From Parerythrobacter_A sp963838735 (GTDB lineage: Bacteria > Pseudomonadota > Alphaproteobacteria > Sphingomonadales > Sphingomonadaceae): DNA of 64,000 nt. Under the pieces are notes generated by a model. That model had not been told where the DNA came from. It ran no database searches and saw only the letters and a list, made by a program, of their open reading frames with translations. The stretch is from assembly GCA_963838735.1 (NCBI GenBank), contig CAWISG010000004.1, positions 1-64,000 on the forward strand, read 5' to 3'. This document shows, one piece after another, positions 18,067 to 26,187 of this stretch (its first letter is position 1; every line of letters starts with the position of its first letter). Made by a program: the position numbers and the translations under genes.

Positions 18067-18396
18067 ATGGAAGCAGAGGAGGTCCGCTTCGTGTGGCTGA
18101 TGGTATTCTTCGACTTGCCGACAAAGACCAAACCGCAGCGGCGTCGGGCTAATCGCTTTCGCGAATTCCTCAAAAAGGATGGCTTCATGATGTTGCAACT
18201 TTCGGTTTACGCACGCGTCTGTAGAGGCCAAGATGCTGTGGATAAGCATGTCCGCAGGGTGCGTTCAAGCTTGCCCAAGGAGGGTAGCGTCAGAACACTT
18301 CAGGTGACGGACAAGCAGTATGGCAGGATGGAATTGATGCTCGGAAACGCACAAAAAACCGAGTCGGTCGGAACTTCCCAGATGGTCCTGCTGTGA
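18067..18396 (+). CDS. cas2: Cas2, spacer-acquisition partner of Cas1
   Basis: A 109-residue Cas2 with the ferredoxin-like fold: first strand VWLMVFFDLP carrying the conserved aspartate, then RRRANRFREFLKKDGFMMLQ and the SVYARVC strand. It bridges Cas1 dimers during spacer integration. It starts two bases after the cas1 stop and ends 58 bases before the first CRISPR repeat, leaving a short leader-like stretch (18397-18454) with an imperfect TTTCGGCGG/CCCGCGAAA inverted repeat. Confidence 0.95.
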   Translation: MEAEEVRFVWLMVFFDLPTKTKPQRRRANRFREFLKKDGFMMLQLSVYARVCRGQDAVDKHVRRVRSSLPKEGSVRTLQVTDKQYGRMELMLGNAQKTESVGTSQMVLL

Positions 18397-18454
18397 TTTC
18401 GGCGGCGAGTTTCCCGCGAAAATCACAACAGTTCCAAACCGTTACATTGCAGTG

Positions 18455-19216
18455 GTCCTACCATCGGCAAATCGGTAGGGAAACCACGGCTTCCTGCAAA
18501 GACGGGTCATGCGCCCGGGCGTCCTACCATCGGCAAATCGGTAGGGAAACCACGGCCAGCAGCAGCGCGATGCATTCGAGCAAGGGGTCCTACCATCGGC
18601 AAATCGGTAGGGAAACCACGGCCGAGATGATTTCACCTATCAAATGGGCCAAGTCCTACCATCGGCAAATCGGTAGGGAAACCACGGCCGCAAACATCGG
18701 GGTCAGGTACTCGGTCAGGTCCTACCATCGGCAAATCGGTAGGGAAACCACGGCCAGGCGGCAATCCAGTGCCAGGAGCGTGCCGTCCTACCATCGGCAA
18801 ATCGGTAGGGAAACCACGGCCCAGCTGACGCTTTCCTATGTGCTGGCGTTGTCCTACCATCGGCAAATCGGTAGGGAAACCACGGCGTCCTGCGCCGCTG
18901 GCCGACGTGGTGCTTTGTCCTACCATCGGCAAATCGGTAGGGAAACCACGGCGGGCGCCGACATATCCAGAACGGCCCAATAGTCCTACCATCGGCAAAT
19001 CGGTAGGGAAACCACGGCGTTCGTTCACACGGGACGGCATCACAGTAAGTCCTACCATCGGCAAATCGGTAGGGAAACCACGGCGATCGATCGCTTCTTC
19101 GTTCGTCTGGTGGTGTCCTACCATCGGCAAATCGGTAGGGAAACCACGGCCGTCGTCGCCGTGATCGTCCATGACGTTGCGTCCTACCATCGGCAAATCG
19201 GTAGGGAAACTACGGC
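18455..19216 (-). CRISPR. Type II-C CRISPR array: 12 repeats of 36 bp, 11 spacers of 30 bp
   Basis: Repeats begin at 18455 and every 66 bases after that (18521, 18587 and so on to 19181). Written on the plus strand each starts GTCCTACCATCGG and ends GGAAACCACGGC. Eleven repeats are identical; the last (19181-19216) has one C-to-T change at its 31st base. All eleven spacers are exactly 30 bp and differ from one another. The tracrRNA anti-repeat pairs with the 5' part of the repeat only if the array is read on the minus strand, so I assign that orientation for crRNAs. The minus-strand repeat also aligns with the Neisseria-type II-C repeat pattern. No spacer match elsewhere in this window was noticed. 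Confidence 0.98.
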
Positions 19217-19268
19217 TGATCCTGGTGCTGGCCTTTCTCCAGCGCGGGCCGTTTGGTGCGTTTGTTAC

Positions 19269-19296
19269 ATAATACCGCAGAATTGCGCATCACCAA
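19269..19296 (-). promoter_or_regulatory. Candidate promoter reading into the CRISPR array from its distal end
   Basis: On the minus strand TTGGTG (19296-19291), 16 bases, then TATTAT (19274-19269) places a start near 19262, about 45 bases before the last repeat. This would transcribe the array toward cas2, the direction required by the tracrRNA geometry. It was identified by eye and is close to the sigma-70 consensus. Confidence 0.5.
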
Positions 19297-19396
19297 CCGC
19301 GCCGGTGAAGACGTCATCCTGACTTTCAACACGCAATGGAACGCGTTGAGGACCGCGATAGGTGACGCGCTGCGAACGCCCTGCTATTTGAGGCGC

Positions 19397-19600
19397 ATGA
19401 AAGGTTACACGATCGCTGGGTTCTATCTCGTCTTCTTCGTGGCGACCTTCTTCATCGCGAGAAAGGCGCGCAAGTCGTGGTACCCGCGCTTTGCGATAGA
19501 GATTGCCTGCATCGATGTGTTTGGCATCATCGGCGCGATCGCTTACGGCAGCGTAGTCTATCTCGAAAGAAACCCTAATAAGGGCCCGATAAGCGGCTAG
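19397..19600 (+). CDS. Small membrane protein of unknown function
   Basis: A 67-residue frame starting MKGYTIAGFYLVFFVATFFI with a TTGAGG ribosome site. Two hydrophobic segments (about 4-21 and 38-56) are separated by a basic loop (ARKARKSWYPR). No family is recognised. It overlaps the end of the convergent integrase gene by four bases and lies between the array and the integrase, so it is probably island cargo. The frame can be extended upstream to 19253, but that part (AELRITNRAGEDVILTFNTQ) looks unrelated and may be a remnant. Confidence 0.45.
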   Translation: MKGYTIAGFYLVFFVATFFIARKARKSWYPRFAIEIACIDVFGIIGAIAYGSVVYLERNPNKGPISG

Positions 19601-20880
19601 GCGCGGCGCGCGATGAGCGAAAGCAGATCCTCGGCAGGCGCCAAGCCTTCCATCAACATGTCCGCCCACTCTTCCGCCAGCTCGCGCCGGCGCGGCATGA
19701 ACTGCGCGCGGTTGTAGGCGGCTTCGACTTCATTGTCGGGCACATGGGCCAGCATGAGGTCGATGACTGCGCGGTCGGTGCCGTTGCCCGCCCGCTGCGC
19801 CCGCTCGTTCATGATCGTGCTGAACGCTGCACGCCACCCGTGCGGAACGTGCCGGCCGTGCCAACCGATCCGGTTGTACAGGTAGCCGATAGCATTCTCG
19901 GACAGGGGCCGGTGTGCATGACGGACCCCCGGAAAGACGTATTGCCCTCTTCCCGTCAAACGATGCGCTGCGCGCAGCACGTCGACACTGGCGGGGGCGA
20001 GCGGCACGACATGATCGAAAGACTTTTCACCCTTGCGTTCCAGCGACAGTTTCATCGACGCGGCCGGTATATGCCAGAACGGCGCATCATCGGGGCCACC
20101 GTCAAACACGTGGTGAAGGTCGCACCAGCGTGCCTCGCGCACATTGCCTGGCCGAACGGCGGTCAGAGCCAACAGCCGCGACGCGAGCAAGGTCACGGGA
20201 AAGGCGCCCGATCGATCCGCCTTGTTCAGCAGCTCGCGGAGCTCGATCAGGTCCGATATCGCAGGTTGACGGCGCTTCGGCCGTGCTGGCTGCAACGCAT
20301 CGACCACCCCGGCGGCCGGGTTCTTGTCGGTCAACCCCTCGGAGATCGCATAGGCGAACACCTTCGATACCCGCTGGCGTACCCGCCGCGCCGTTTCGAG
20401 CGAACCGCGCGCCTCGACCTTACGCAGGGTCTTGAGCAGTCCCGGTGCCGATATGTTGGATAGGGGCAGGTCGCCCAGGTCGGGGAACACGTCACGCTCC
20501 AGACTGTCGAGCACGTTGGACGCATGGCGCGGGGTCCATCTGGGAGCGTTGGAAGCATGCCACGCGCGCGCAGTGTGCGCGAACAAGGTGGTGGCGTCCA
20601 CCGCCCCCTCCATCGCCTTCTGTTTCTTGGCGACCATCGGATCGCGCACCTCGCGCAAGATCGTCCGGCTGGCATCGCGCAACGCCCGCGCCTCGGCCAG
20701 CGTCACCTCCGGATAGGGTCCGTATGAGAGGGTCTTTTCCTTGCTGCCGAACCGGTACCGGTGGCGCCATAGTTTGGAACCGGTCGAGCGGACGAGCAGG
20801 TGCAGGCCCTTTTCGTCGGTCAGCTTGTAATCCCGATCAGCGGACTTCGCTTTTCGAGCCTTCGTGTCAGACAGCGCCAT
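19597..20880 (-). CDS. P4-type tyrosine integrase (DUF4102 N-terminus)
   Basis: A site-specific recombinase of 427 residues. The N-terminal arm-binding domain has the DUF4102 pattern (DEKGLHLLVRSTGSKLWRHR, YGPYPEVTLAEARALRD). The core-binding domain follows, then the catalytic domain with the first arginine in LTAVRPGNVREARW, the HGWRAAFSTIMNER box and the tyrosine in AAYNRAQF. All three landmarks are present, so it may be active. It lies 155 bases from the 3' end of tRNA-Ser(CGA), the usual position for a P4-type integrase that inserts its element into a tRNA 3' end. The CRISPR-Cas genes are on the island side. Confidence 0.92.
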   Translation of the reverse strand: MALSDTKARKAKSADRDYKLTDEKGLHLLVRSTGSKLWRHRYRFGSKEKTLSYGPYPEVTLAEARALRDASRTILREVRDPMVAKKQKAMEGAVDATTLFAHTARAWHASNAPRWTPRHASNVLDSLERDVFPDLGDLPLSNISAPGLLKTLRKVEARGSLETARRVRQRVSKVFAYAISEGLTDKNPAAGVVDALQPARPKRRQPAISDLIELRELLNKADRSGAFPVTLLASRLLALTAVRPGNVREARWCDLHHVFDGGPDDAPFWHIPAASMKLSLERKGEKSFDHVVPLAPASVDVLRAAHRLTGRGQYVFPGVRHAHRPLSENAIGYLYNRIGWHGRHVPHGWRAAFSTIMNERAQRAGNGTDRAVIDLMLAHVPDNEVEAAYNRAQFMPRRRELAEEWADMLMEGLAPAEDLLSLIARRA

Positions 20881-21034
20881 GATACCCTCATTTCCAGAAA
20901 CGATACCCGCAATAGTCCCGTAGCAAACGCCGGTTCAATGGCACGCTTCTACGGAACTTACCTGTCGGTATCGGACAGTCTGGCGGAAATGCGCGACATT
21001 TTGGCACCGGATGGCCTGTCAAGGCACAGGCTGG

Positions 21035-21124
21035 TGGCGGAGAGGGTGGGATTCGAACCCACGATACGGTTGCCCGCATACCGCATTTCGAGTGCGGCGC
21101 ATTCGACCTCTCTGCCACCTCTCC
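21035..21124 (-). tRNA. tRNA-Ser (anticodon CGA)
   Basis: A 90-nt class II tRNA with encoded CCA. The acceptor stem GGAGAGG pairs with CCTCTCC. The anticodon loop CTCGAAA sits on stem CCGCA/TGCGG, giving anticodon CGA (codon UCG). The extra arm is long, and the T arm reads GTGGGTTCGAATCCCAC. Its 3' end faces the integrase gene and is the presumed attachment site of the island. No second copy of the 3' end was found to the left within the window. Confidence 0.96.
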
Positions 21125-21282
21125 GCATGAGCGCGTGGCACCGTTCCCGGTTGTGGCGACGGTGCGATCGAAGGCGCGGCGGTTAGCCGATGCCCGCCGC
21201 CTTGCCAAGCCCTTTGCGCTCCGATCGCGTTGTATCACACGCCTCCGGAAAAGCGGCGCGCGCCGCTTGTTTCGGCTTGGCC

Positions 21283-21684
21283 ATGAGCTATATCGCCAGA
21301 TCTATGGACCGCAGCCAGTTCTTTTCGCACCAGGCCGGACGCACTATCGACGTCGCACGACAGGTCGAGGCGCGGTTCGGGATCGGCGATGTCGTGCGCC
21401 ACCGCATGTTCGATTTTCGCGGCGTCATCTTCGATATTGATCCGGTGTTTGCCAACAGCGAGGAATGGTACGACGCCATCCCCGAACATATCCGACCGGA
21501 TCGCGAACAGCCGTTCTACCACCTGCTTGCCGAGAACGACGACAGCTCCTACGTCGCCTATGTCAGCCAGCAGAACCTGCTGCCCGACGCAGAAGGCGGG
21601 CCGGTGGAACACCCCAATGTGGCAGAGCTGTTCGATGGTTTTGCCAAGGGCCGGTACCGGATGCGACGTGCGCTAACGCACTGA
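21283..21684 (+). CDS. hspQ: HspQ-like heat-shock/hemimethylated-DNA-binding domain protein
   Basis: The YccV/HspQ domain is clear: ARFGIGDVVRHRMFDFRGVI, FDIDPVFANSEEWYDAIPEH, QPFYHLLAENDD, YVAYVSQQNLL. E. coli HspQ modulates Lon protease and binds hemimethylated DNA; the role here is inferred from the family. About 133 residues from ATG 21283 (MSYIARSMDRSQFF); ATG 21304 is an alternative. It is the first chromosomal gene beyond tRNA-Ser and is convergent with the ABC-2 permease, 15 bases apart. Confidence 0.85.
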   Translation: MSYIARSMDRSQFFSHQAGRTIDVARQVEARFGIGDVVRHRMFDFRGVIFDIDPVFANSEEWYDAIPEHIRPDREQPFYHLLAENDDSSYVAYVSQQNLLPDAEGGPVEHPNVAELFDGFAKGRYRMRRALTH

Positions 21685-21699
21685 GGCTGCGACAGAACT

Positions 21700-22551
21700 T
21701 CAGTCTTTCAGCCGCCAGCCTGATTTGAGCAGGCGATAGCTGGCGACGCCCAGTACCAGATTGAATACCAGCAATCCCAGTGCGGCTACCATTACTCCCG
21801 TATCGCCATTGCCAATATCGCTGCGCCCCAGAAAGCCGTAGCGAAAGCCGGAAATCACGTAGAAAAACGGGTTGAACCGGCTGACCGCCTGGAACAGCGG
21901 GCTGAGGTTGTCGATGACGTAGAACGTGCCCGACAACAGCGATAGCGGGGCGATTACGAAGTTGGACACCGCGGCGTTGTGATCGAATTTTTCCGCCCAG
22001 ATCGATGCTACCAGCCCGATCAGCGCCAGCATCACTGTGCCCATCAGACCGAACCACACCACCGCCCAGACGTGCTCCATCCCCAGCGACACGCCGGGAT
22101 AGAACGCCATTGCTAGTGCCACCGCGCCGCCGACCAGCAGCCCGCGTGTAATCGCCGCCGCGACGATACCGCTCATCAGCTCGCCATCGGACAGGGGCGG
22201 CATCAGCAAGTCGATAATGGTGCCTTGTATCTTGCCAACCAGCAGCGAAAAGCTGGAATTGGCGAATGCGTTCTGCATCATGCCCATCATGATCAAGCCG
22301 GGTGCGACGAAAGTGGCGAACGGCACGCCCAGCACTTCGCGCGACGCGCGACCGCCCGCCCCGCCCAGCGCCACGGTAAAAATCACGAGGAACAGCAAGG
22401 TGGTAACTGCCGGTGCCCAGATCGTCTGCGTCTGCACCTTGAGAAACCGCCGAACCTCCTTAATATAGAGGCTCCACAGGCCGACCCGGTTGATGCCGGT
22501 AATTATCGGCACGCCACGTGGCGGAAGCGGGGTGGAAACTTGATCGGGCAT
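21700..22551 (-). CDS. ABC-2 type transporter permease (YadH/NodJ-like)
   Basis: About 283 residues with six hydrophobic segments and the ABC-2 membrane signature (SLYIKEVRRFLKVQTQTIWA near the N-terminus; GTFYVIDNLSPLFQAVSRFN and YVISGFRYGF near the C-terminus). Such permeases pair with a separate ATPase to export lipids or polysaccharides or to confer drug resistance. No ATPase gene is adjacent, so the partner must be elsewhere. MPDQVSTPLPP at 22551 is the preferred start; 22587 is an in-frame alternative. It diverges from gcrA. Confidence 0.87.
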   Translation of the reverse strand: MPDQVSTPLPPRGVPIITGINRVGLWSLYIKEVRRFLKVQTQTIWAPAVTTLLFLVIFTVALGGAGGRASREVLGVPFATFVAPGLIMMGMMQNAFANSSFSLLVGKIQGTIIDLLMPPLSDGELMSGIVAAAITRGLLVGGAVALAMAFYPGVSLGMEHVWAVVWFGLMGTVMLALIGLVASIWAEKFDHNAAVSNFVIAPLSLLSGTFYVIDNLSPLFQAVSRFNPFFYVISGFRYGFLGRSDIGNGDTGVMVAALGLLVFNLVLGVASYRLLKSGWRLKD

Positions 22552-22642
22552 GGCAGCGCGCCTACGGGCAACCACCTTTGCTGACAAGTTTGCTTACGGC
22601 GCGCCTCGCGGGCATTTTAATTAAACTGGATACGTACACACG

Positions 22643-23329
22643 ATGAGCTGGACCGAAGATCGCATCGCCACCCTGACCAAGATGTGGGAAGGCGGATCGA
22701 CCGCCAGCCAGATCGCCGAGGAACTGGGCGAGGTGTCGCGCAACGCGGTGATCGGTAAGGCGCACCGGTTGGGCCTAAAATCGCGCCCCTCCCCGGTGAA
22801 GGCCGGTGCCAAGAAAGCCACCAAGACCAAAGCCGCCGCTAAGTCTGTTCCGCGCAAACCGGCGGCAAAGCCGCGCGCTGCCGCACCGGCACGCCCCACG
22901 CCTGCTCCGACGGCAAATGCCGATGCGCCCGCTGCTCCTACTGCTGAAGGCAACAACGCGCCCCAGCCCATGCCCAATCCGCAAACCGACCTGCCCAAGA
23001 TTGTTTCGGTCGGTCCCGGCGGCTTCCTGCGCCAGGGGCCAGGCGACCAGCAGCCACCAATTCCGCCCGCGCCGCCGCGTCGGCTGGTTCCGGCCAAGCC
23101 CAGCCCCGACATCGCCGACAAGACCAGCCTGCTGGACCTGAGCGACAAGGTCTGCCGCTGGCCGATGGGGCATCCGGGCGAACCCGATTTCCATTTCTGC
23201 GGCACGCCGGTCAATCCCGGCTTTCCCTATTGTGTCGAGCATTGCGGACGGGCGTTCCAGGCGCAGCTGCCCCGCGGCGCACGCCGACCCCCACCGCCCC
23301 TGCCGTTCGGCGGCCCGCGCGTTCGCTAG
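22643..23329 (+). CDS. gcrA: GcrA cell-cycle regulator
   Basis: A 228-residue alphaproteobacterial cell-cycle transcription factor that binds sigma-70 holoenzyme and methylated GANTC promoters. The N-terminal DNA-binding domain reads MSWTEDRIATLTKMWEGGST and SRNAVIGKAHRLGL. A long Ala/Pro/Lys linker (about 55-150) follows, and the C-terminal sigma-interacting domain has CRWPMGHPGEPDFHFCG and YCVEHCGRAFQ. It is longer than Caulobacter GcrA (about 170 aa) because of the linker. The gene is single and divergent from the ABC-2 permease. Confidence 0.95.
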   Translation: MSWTEDRIATLTKMWEGGSTASQIAEELGEVSRNAVIGKAHRLGLKSRPSPVKAGAKKATKTKAAAKSVPRKPAAKPRAAAPARPTPAPTANADAPAAPTAEGNNAPQPMPNPQTDLPKIVSVGPGGFLRQGPGDQQPPIPPAPPRRLVPAKPSPDIADKTSLLDLSDKVCRWPMGHPGEPDFHFCGTPVNPGFPYCVEHCGRAFQAQLPRGARRPPPPLPFGGPRVR

Positions 23330-23347
23330 CACTGGTTTCGGGGCCGT

Positions 23348-24118
23348 ATGGATCCGGTCGACCGTCGCACCCTGCTGGCCCGTATCGGCCTTTGCGGTGC
23401 GACGGCGATGACGACGGCCTGCGCTCCGTCGATGAGAACCGGACCGGTTGTTCTGGCCGCATCCAGCCTCGAGGGCTGTCTCGATGCCATCCTGAATGCA
23501 TGGGGCGCCTTCGGATACGATGTCCCGCTTGGCGCCCACGCCGCGACGCCTGCGCTTGTCCGCCAGATGGAAGCAGGGGCACCCGCCGACCTTGCCATCA
23601 CAGCGGATCGGGCATGGATGCAGGTTCTGGGGGATGGAAATCTGGTCGTACCCGATACTATCCGTGCGATTGCGGGCAACCGCCTGGATTTGGTGTGGCC
23701 GCTGACACGCAATACGGCGCGGCCTGCCACCATCGCCGATGCCGTGTCGGCGGGCAGCGTCGCGCTGGCGGAACCGGACAGCGTGCCTGCCGGACGATAT
23801 GCGAAGGTGGCACTCACATCGCTCGGGCTGTGGTCCGGCGTGGCCCCGCGCATCATCCCGACCGACAGCGCCCGCGCAGCTCTCGCGCTGGCCGAACGCG
23901 GCGAAGTCGATGCCGCCATCGTCTATGCCAGCGATGCCCGCGCCAGCGAACGGGTGGTTTCCGTCGCTTCCTTCGACGAGGCGCTGCATCCGCCGATCCG
24001 CTACTTCGCGGCGCGCGCCAGCCGTTCCGTACATCCGGACAGCGACGGCCTGCTGGCTCACCTCGCCAGTGAAAGCGCGCGTCGCGTTTTCGCAGAACAC
24101 GGTTTCTCGTCCTCATGA
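23348..24118 (+). CDS. modA: ModA, molybdate-binding protein
   Basis: This is the periplasmic substrate-binding component of the molybdate ABC importer, 256 residues. A Tat/lipoprotein-like leader (MDPVDRRTLLARIGLCGATA, then TTACAPS) precedes the mature domain VVLAASSLEGCLDAILNAWG; the AASSL motif contacts the oxyanion in ModA. It overlaps modB by four bases in the operon modABC. The gene follows gcrA by 18 bases but is unrelated in function. Confidence 0.9.
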   Translation: MDPVDRRTLLARIGLCGATAMTTACAPSMRTGPVVLAASSLEGCLDAILNAWGAFGYDVPLGAHAATPALVRQMEAGAPADLAITADRAWMQVLGDGNLVVPDTIRAIAGNRLDLVWPLTRNTARPATIADAVSAGSVALAEPDSVPAGRYAKVALTSLGLWSGVAPRIIPTDSARAALALAERGEVDAAIVYASDARASERVVSVASFDEALHPPIRYFAARASRSVHPDSDGLLAHLASESARRVFAEHGFSSS

Positions 24119-24816
24119 TTAGCGCACTGGAATGGCAGATCGTTCTGCTTTCGCTGAAGGTCGGTACTGTGGCGATGGCGGTGACCTTGCCGCTTGCCTA
24201 CGCGCTGGCATGGGTTCTGGCCCGCAAGACGTTCCCCGGACGCATCCTGCTCGATGCGCTGGTCCATTTGCCGCTGGTGCTGCCACCGGTCGTAACCGGC
24301 TACGGACTGCTGCTGCTGTTCGGACGCGCAGGGCCGGTCGGCGGCTGGCTGGAGGCCGCATTCGGCATCACGCTTGCCTTTCGCTGGACCGGGGCTGCAC
24401 TTGCGGCGGGTGTCATGGCGTTGCCTTTGATGGTCCGTGCGATGCGTCTGGGGATCGAGGCGGTGGACGAAAGACTGGTCGAGGCGGCCCGTACCTTGGG
24501 CGCAAGCCGCTGGCGCAGCTTCGCAACCATTGTCCTGCCGCTGAGTGCACCCGGCATCCTCGCAGGCACCGTGCTGGGCTTCGCGCGCAGTCTGGGCGAA
24601 TTCGGCGCTACGATCACGTTTGCCGCGAACATTCCGGGAGAGACCCGCACCCTGCCGTTGGCGATCTATGCCGCCTTGCAGGTTCCGGGCAGCGATGCGG
24701 CGGTGGCGCGCCTTGCCGTCCTGTCGGTCATCCTGTCACTGAATGCGCTGGTGCTGAGTGAATGGCTGGTGCGCCGCCGTGCGTTACCAGGCTGGAGCCA
24801 GCGCCATGTTGTTTGA
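24115..24816 (+). CDS. modB: ModB, molybdate ABC transporter permease
   Basis: A 233-residue inner-membrane permease with about five to six helices and the EAA loop contacting ModC (EAARTLGASRWRSFATIVLP). The characteristic ModB stretches LPLVLPPVVTGYGLLLLFGR and FARSLGEFGATITFAANIPG are present. The start overlaps the modA stop by ATGA and the end overlaps modC by 11 bases, so translation is likely coupled. Confidence 0.94.
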   Translation: MISALEWQIVLLSLKVGTVAMAVTLPLAYALAWVLARKTFPGRILLDALVHLPLVLPPVVTGYGLLLLFGRAGPVGGWLEAAFGITLAFRWTGAALAAGVMALPLMVRAMRLGIEAVDERLVEAARTLGASRWRSFATIVLPLSAPGILAGTVLGFARSLGEFGATITFAANIPGETRTLPLAIYAALQVPGSDAAVARLAVLSVILSLNALVLSEWLVRRRALPGWSQRHVV

Positions 24817-25450
24817 TATCGCGTTTCGGCAGGGTGTTGGCCAACAAACCACTGGCGCGCGCGAACTGGACATCGCGATACAGACCGACACGCCGCTGGT
24901 GGCGCTACGCGGCCCGTCGGGTGCGGGCAAAACGACCACGCTCAATACAATCGCTGGCCTGCTAACGCCGCCGCAAGGCCATATCCGGATCGGGGGCAAC
25001 ACCCTGTTCGACAGCGTCGAGGGAATCGATTTGCCACCGGCACGGCGCGGATGCGGCTATGTGTTTCAGGACAGCCGCCTGTTTCCGCATCTGACCGTAT
25101 CGGCTAACTTGCGATATGGCATGACACCCACCGATCCCGCAGCGTTCGTGCGGATTGTTTCCCTTCTTGCGCTGGAACCGTTGCTGGCGCAACGGCCGGG
25201 CATCTTGTCGGGCGGCGAGACACGTCGGGTTGCCATCGGGCGCGCGCTGCTGTCCAGCCCCAGCGTACTGCTGTTGGATGAACCGCTGGCTTCGCTCGAC
25301 GGTGCGCGCGCGGACGATATCCTCACCCATATCGAGGCAGTCCGCGATACACTTGCCGTGCCTACCATCTATGTCAGCCACGACGCTGCCGAAATCTCAC
25401 GACTGACCGACACGGTCATCGACATTCCCGCAATGACGCCCCCAGCCTAA
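24806..25450 (+). CDS. modC: ModC, molybdate ABC transporter ATPase (short form without TOBE domain)
   Basis: About 214 residues from ATG 24806. Walker A GPSGAGKTTT, Q-loop CGYVFQDSRLFPHLTV, signature LSGGETRR, Walker B VLLLDEPLASLD and the switch histidine VSHDAAE are present. Typical ModC has about 350 residues with a C-terminal TOBE (molybdate-binding) domain; here the protein stops right after the ATPase domain, so it lacks that regulatory part. The stop overlaps the end of the convergent DUF3142 gene by four bases. Confidence 0.92.
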   Translation: MLFDIAFRQGVGQQTTGARELDIAIQTDTPLVALRGPSGAGKTTTLNTIAGLLTPPQGHIRIGGNTLFDSVEGIDLPPARRGCGYVFQDSRLFPHLTVSANLRYGMTPTDPAAFVRIVSLLALEPLLAQRPGILSGGETRRVAIGRALLSSPSVLLLDEPLASLDGARADDILTHIEAVRDTLAVPTIYVSHDAAEISRLTDTVIDIPAMTPPA

Positions 25451-26187
25451 CGCAGGAACACTACGGTGCCGAGATAGTCGGGATTGTGTCGCAGATGGTC
25501 CGGCTCGCGCCACTGCGCCCCGTCCATGATCGCCACACGAAAAGGCAGGTCGAGCCGCTCGGTGGCGCGCAGGTATGTGCGATAATCCGGCACCGTCTGT
25601 GTGTCGCGATAGGTCTGCACGACGATCTCGTCCAAAGCCTCCGCTATCCTGGCCAAATCCGCTTGCGATGCATTGGCGGGCCAGTCCATCAGGCCGGTAG
25701 CAGACAACCGCCATCGCACCGGGAGCCGCGCGCGGAACCGGCTGAGGAAAGCAGCATAATCGCTCAGTTGCGGCGTGCTGGCATCGAAATCCACCTGGAT
25801 GCCGGTCAATTGTCCTGCCCGGTCCCAGCGCCGTGCCGCGGCAAGCACTGTGTCATACGCAGCTTCGCCCCAATCCAGCCGCTCGGCACGCACCACCAGC
25901 CACAATTCCGCGTCCGGTGGTGGTTCGGGAACGGTGCGGCGCACCACCACGATGCTGTCCGCATCGCCCCGGCGCAGCTCGCCCCAGTGCAGGTACACCG
26001 CCTTTGCTCGGGCCATAGCCGGATCGGGCACGACACCGCTCCACAGATAGAATGCCGTATGGTTCGCCGGATCGACGATCTCCCTCGTTTCAGGCGTTCG
26101 CTCGCATCCACCGAGCACCGACGCGGCCAGCAGCGACGCCAGTAGTTTCGGGCGAAGCCTACCAGTAATAGTCAAGCTCGCGCGCAT
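25447..26187 (-). CDS. DUF3142 lipoprotein
   Basis: 246 residues with a lipoprotein leader (LLASLLAASVLGGCERT, lipobox LGGC) and a DUF3142 domain: AFYLWSGVVPDP, VYLHWGEL, LTGIQVDFDASTPQLSDYAA, RWRLSATGLMDW, EIVVQTYRDTQTV. The pattern of strands ending in acidic residues resembles a TIM-barrel glycoside-hydrolase-like fold, but the catalytic role is unknown. It overlaps the upstream 706-residue exported protein gene by 29 bases, so the two are co-translated and probably act together in the envelope. Confidence 0.8.
   Translation of the reverse strand: MRASLTITGRLRPKLLASLLAASVLGGCERTPETREIVDPANHTAFYLWSGVVPDPAMARAKAVYLHWGELRRGDADSIVVVRRTVPEPPPDAELWLVVRAERLDWGEAAYDTVLAAARRWDRAGQLTGIQVDFDASTPQLSDYAAFLSRFRARLPVRWRLSATGLMDWPANASQADLARIAEALDEIVVQTYRDTQTVPDYRTYLRATERLDLPFRVAIMDGAQWREPDHLRHNPDYLGTVVFLR

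Noticed and set aside
17204..18455. Presence of csn2 or cas4 that would indicate subtype II-A or II-B
   Set aside because: Only cas1 and cas2 lie between cas9 and the array, with no room for another gene.
18393..19196. Long open frames on both strands across 18.4-19.2 kb with repeated peptide motifs
   Set aside because: They are translations of the CRISPR array, kept open by the 66-bp period; no gene is present.
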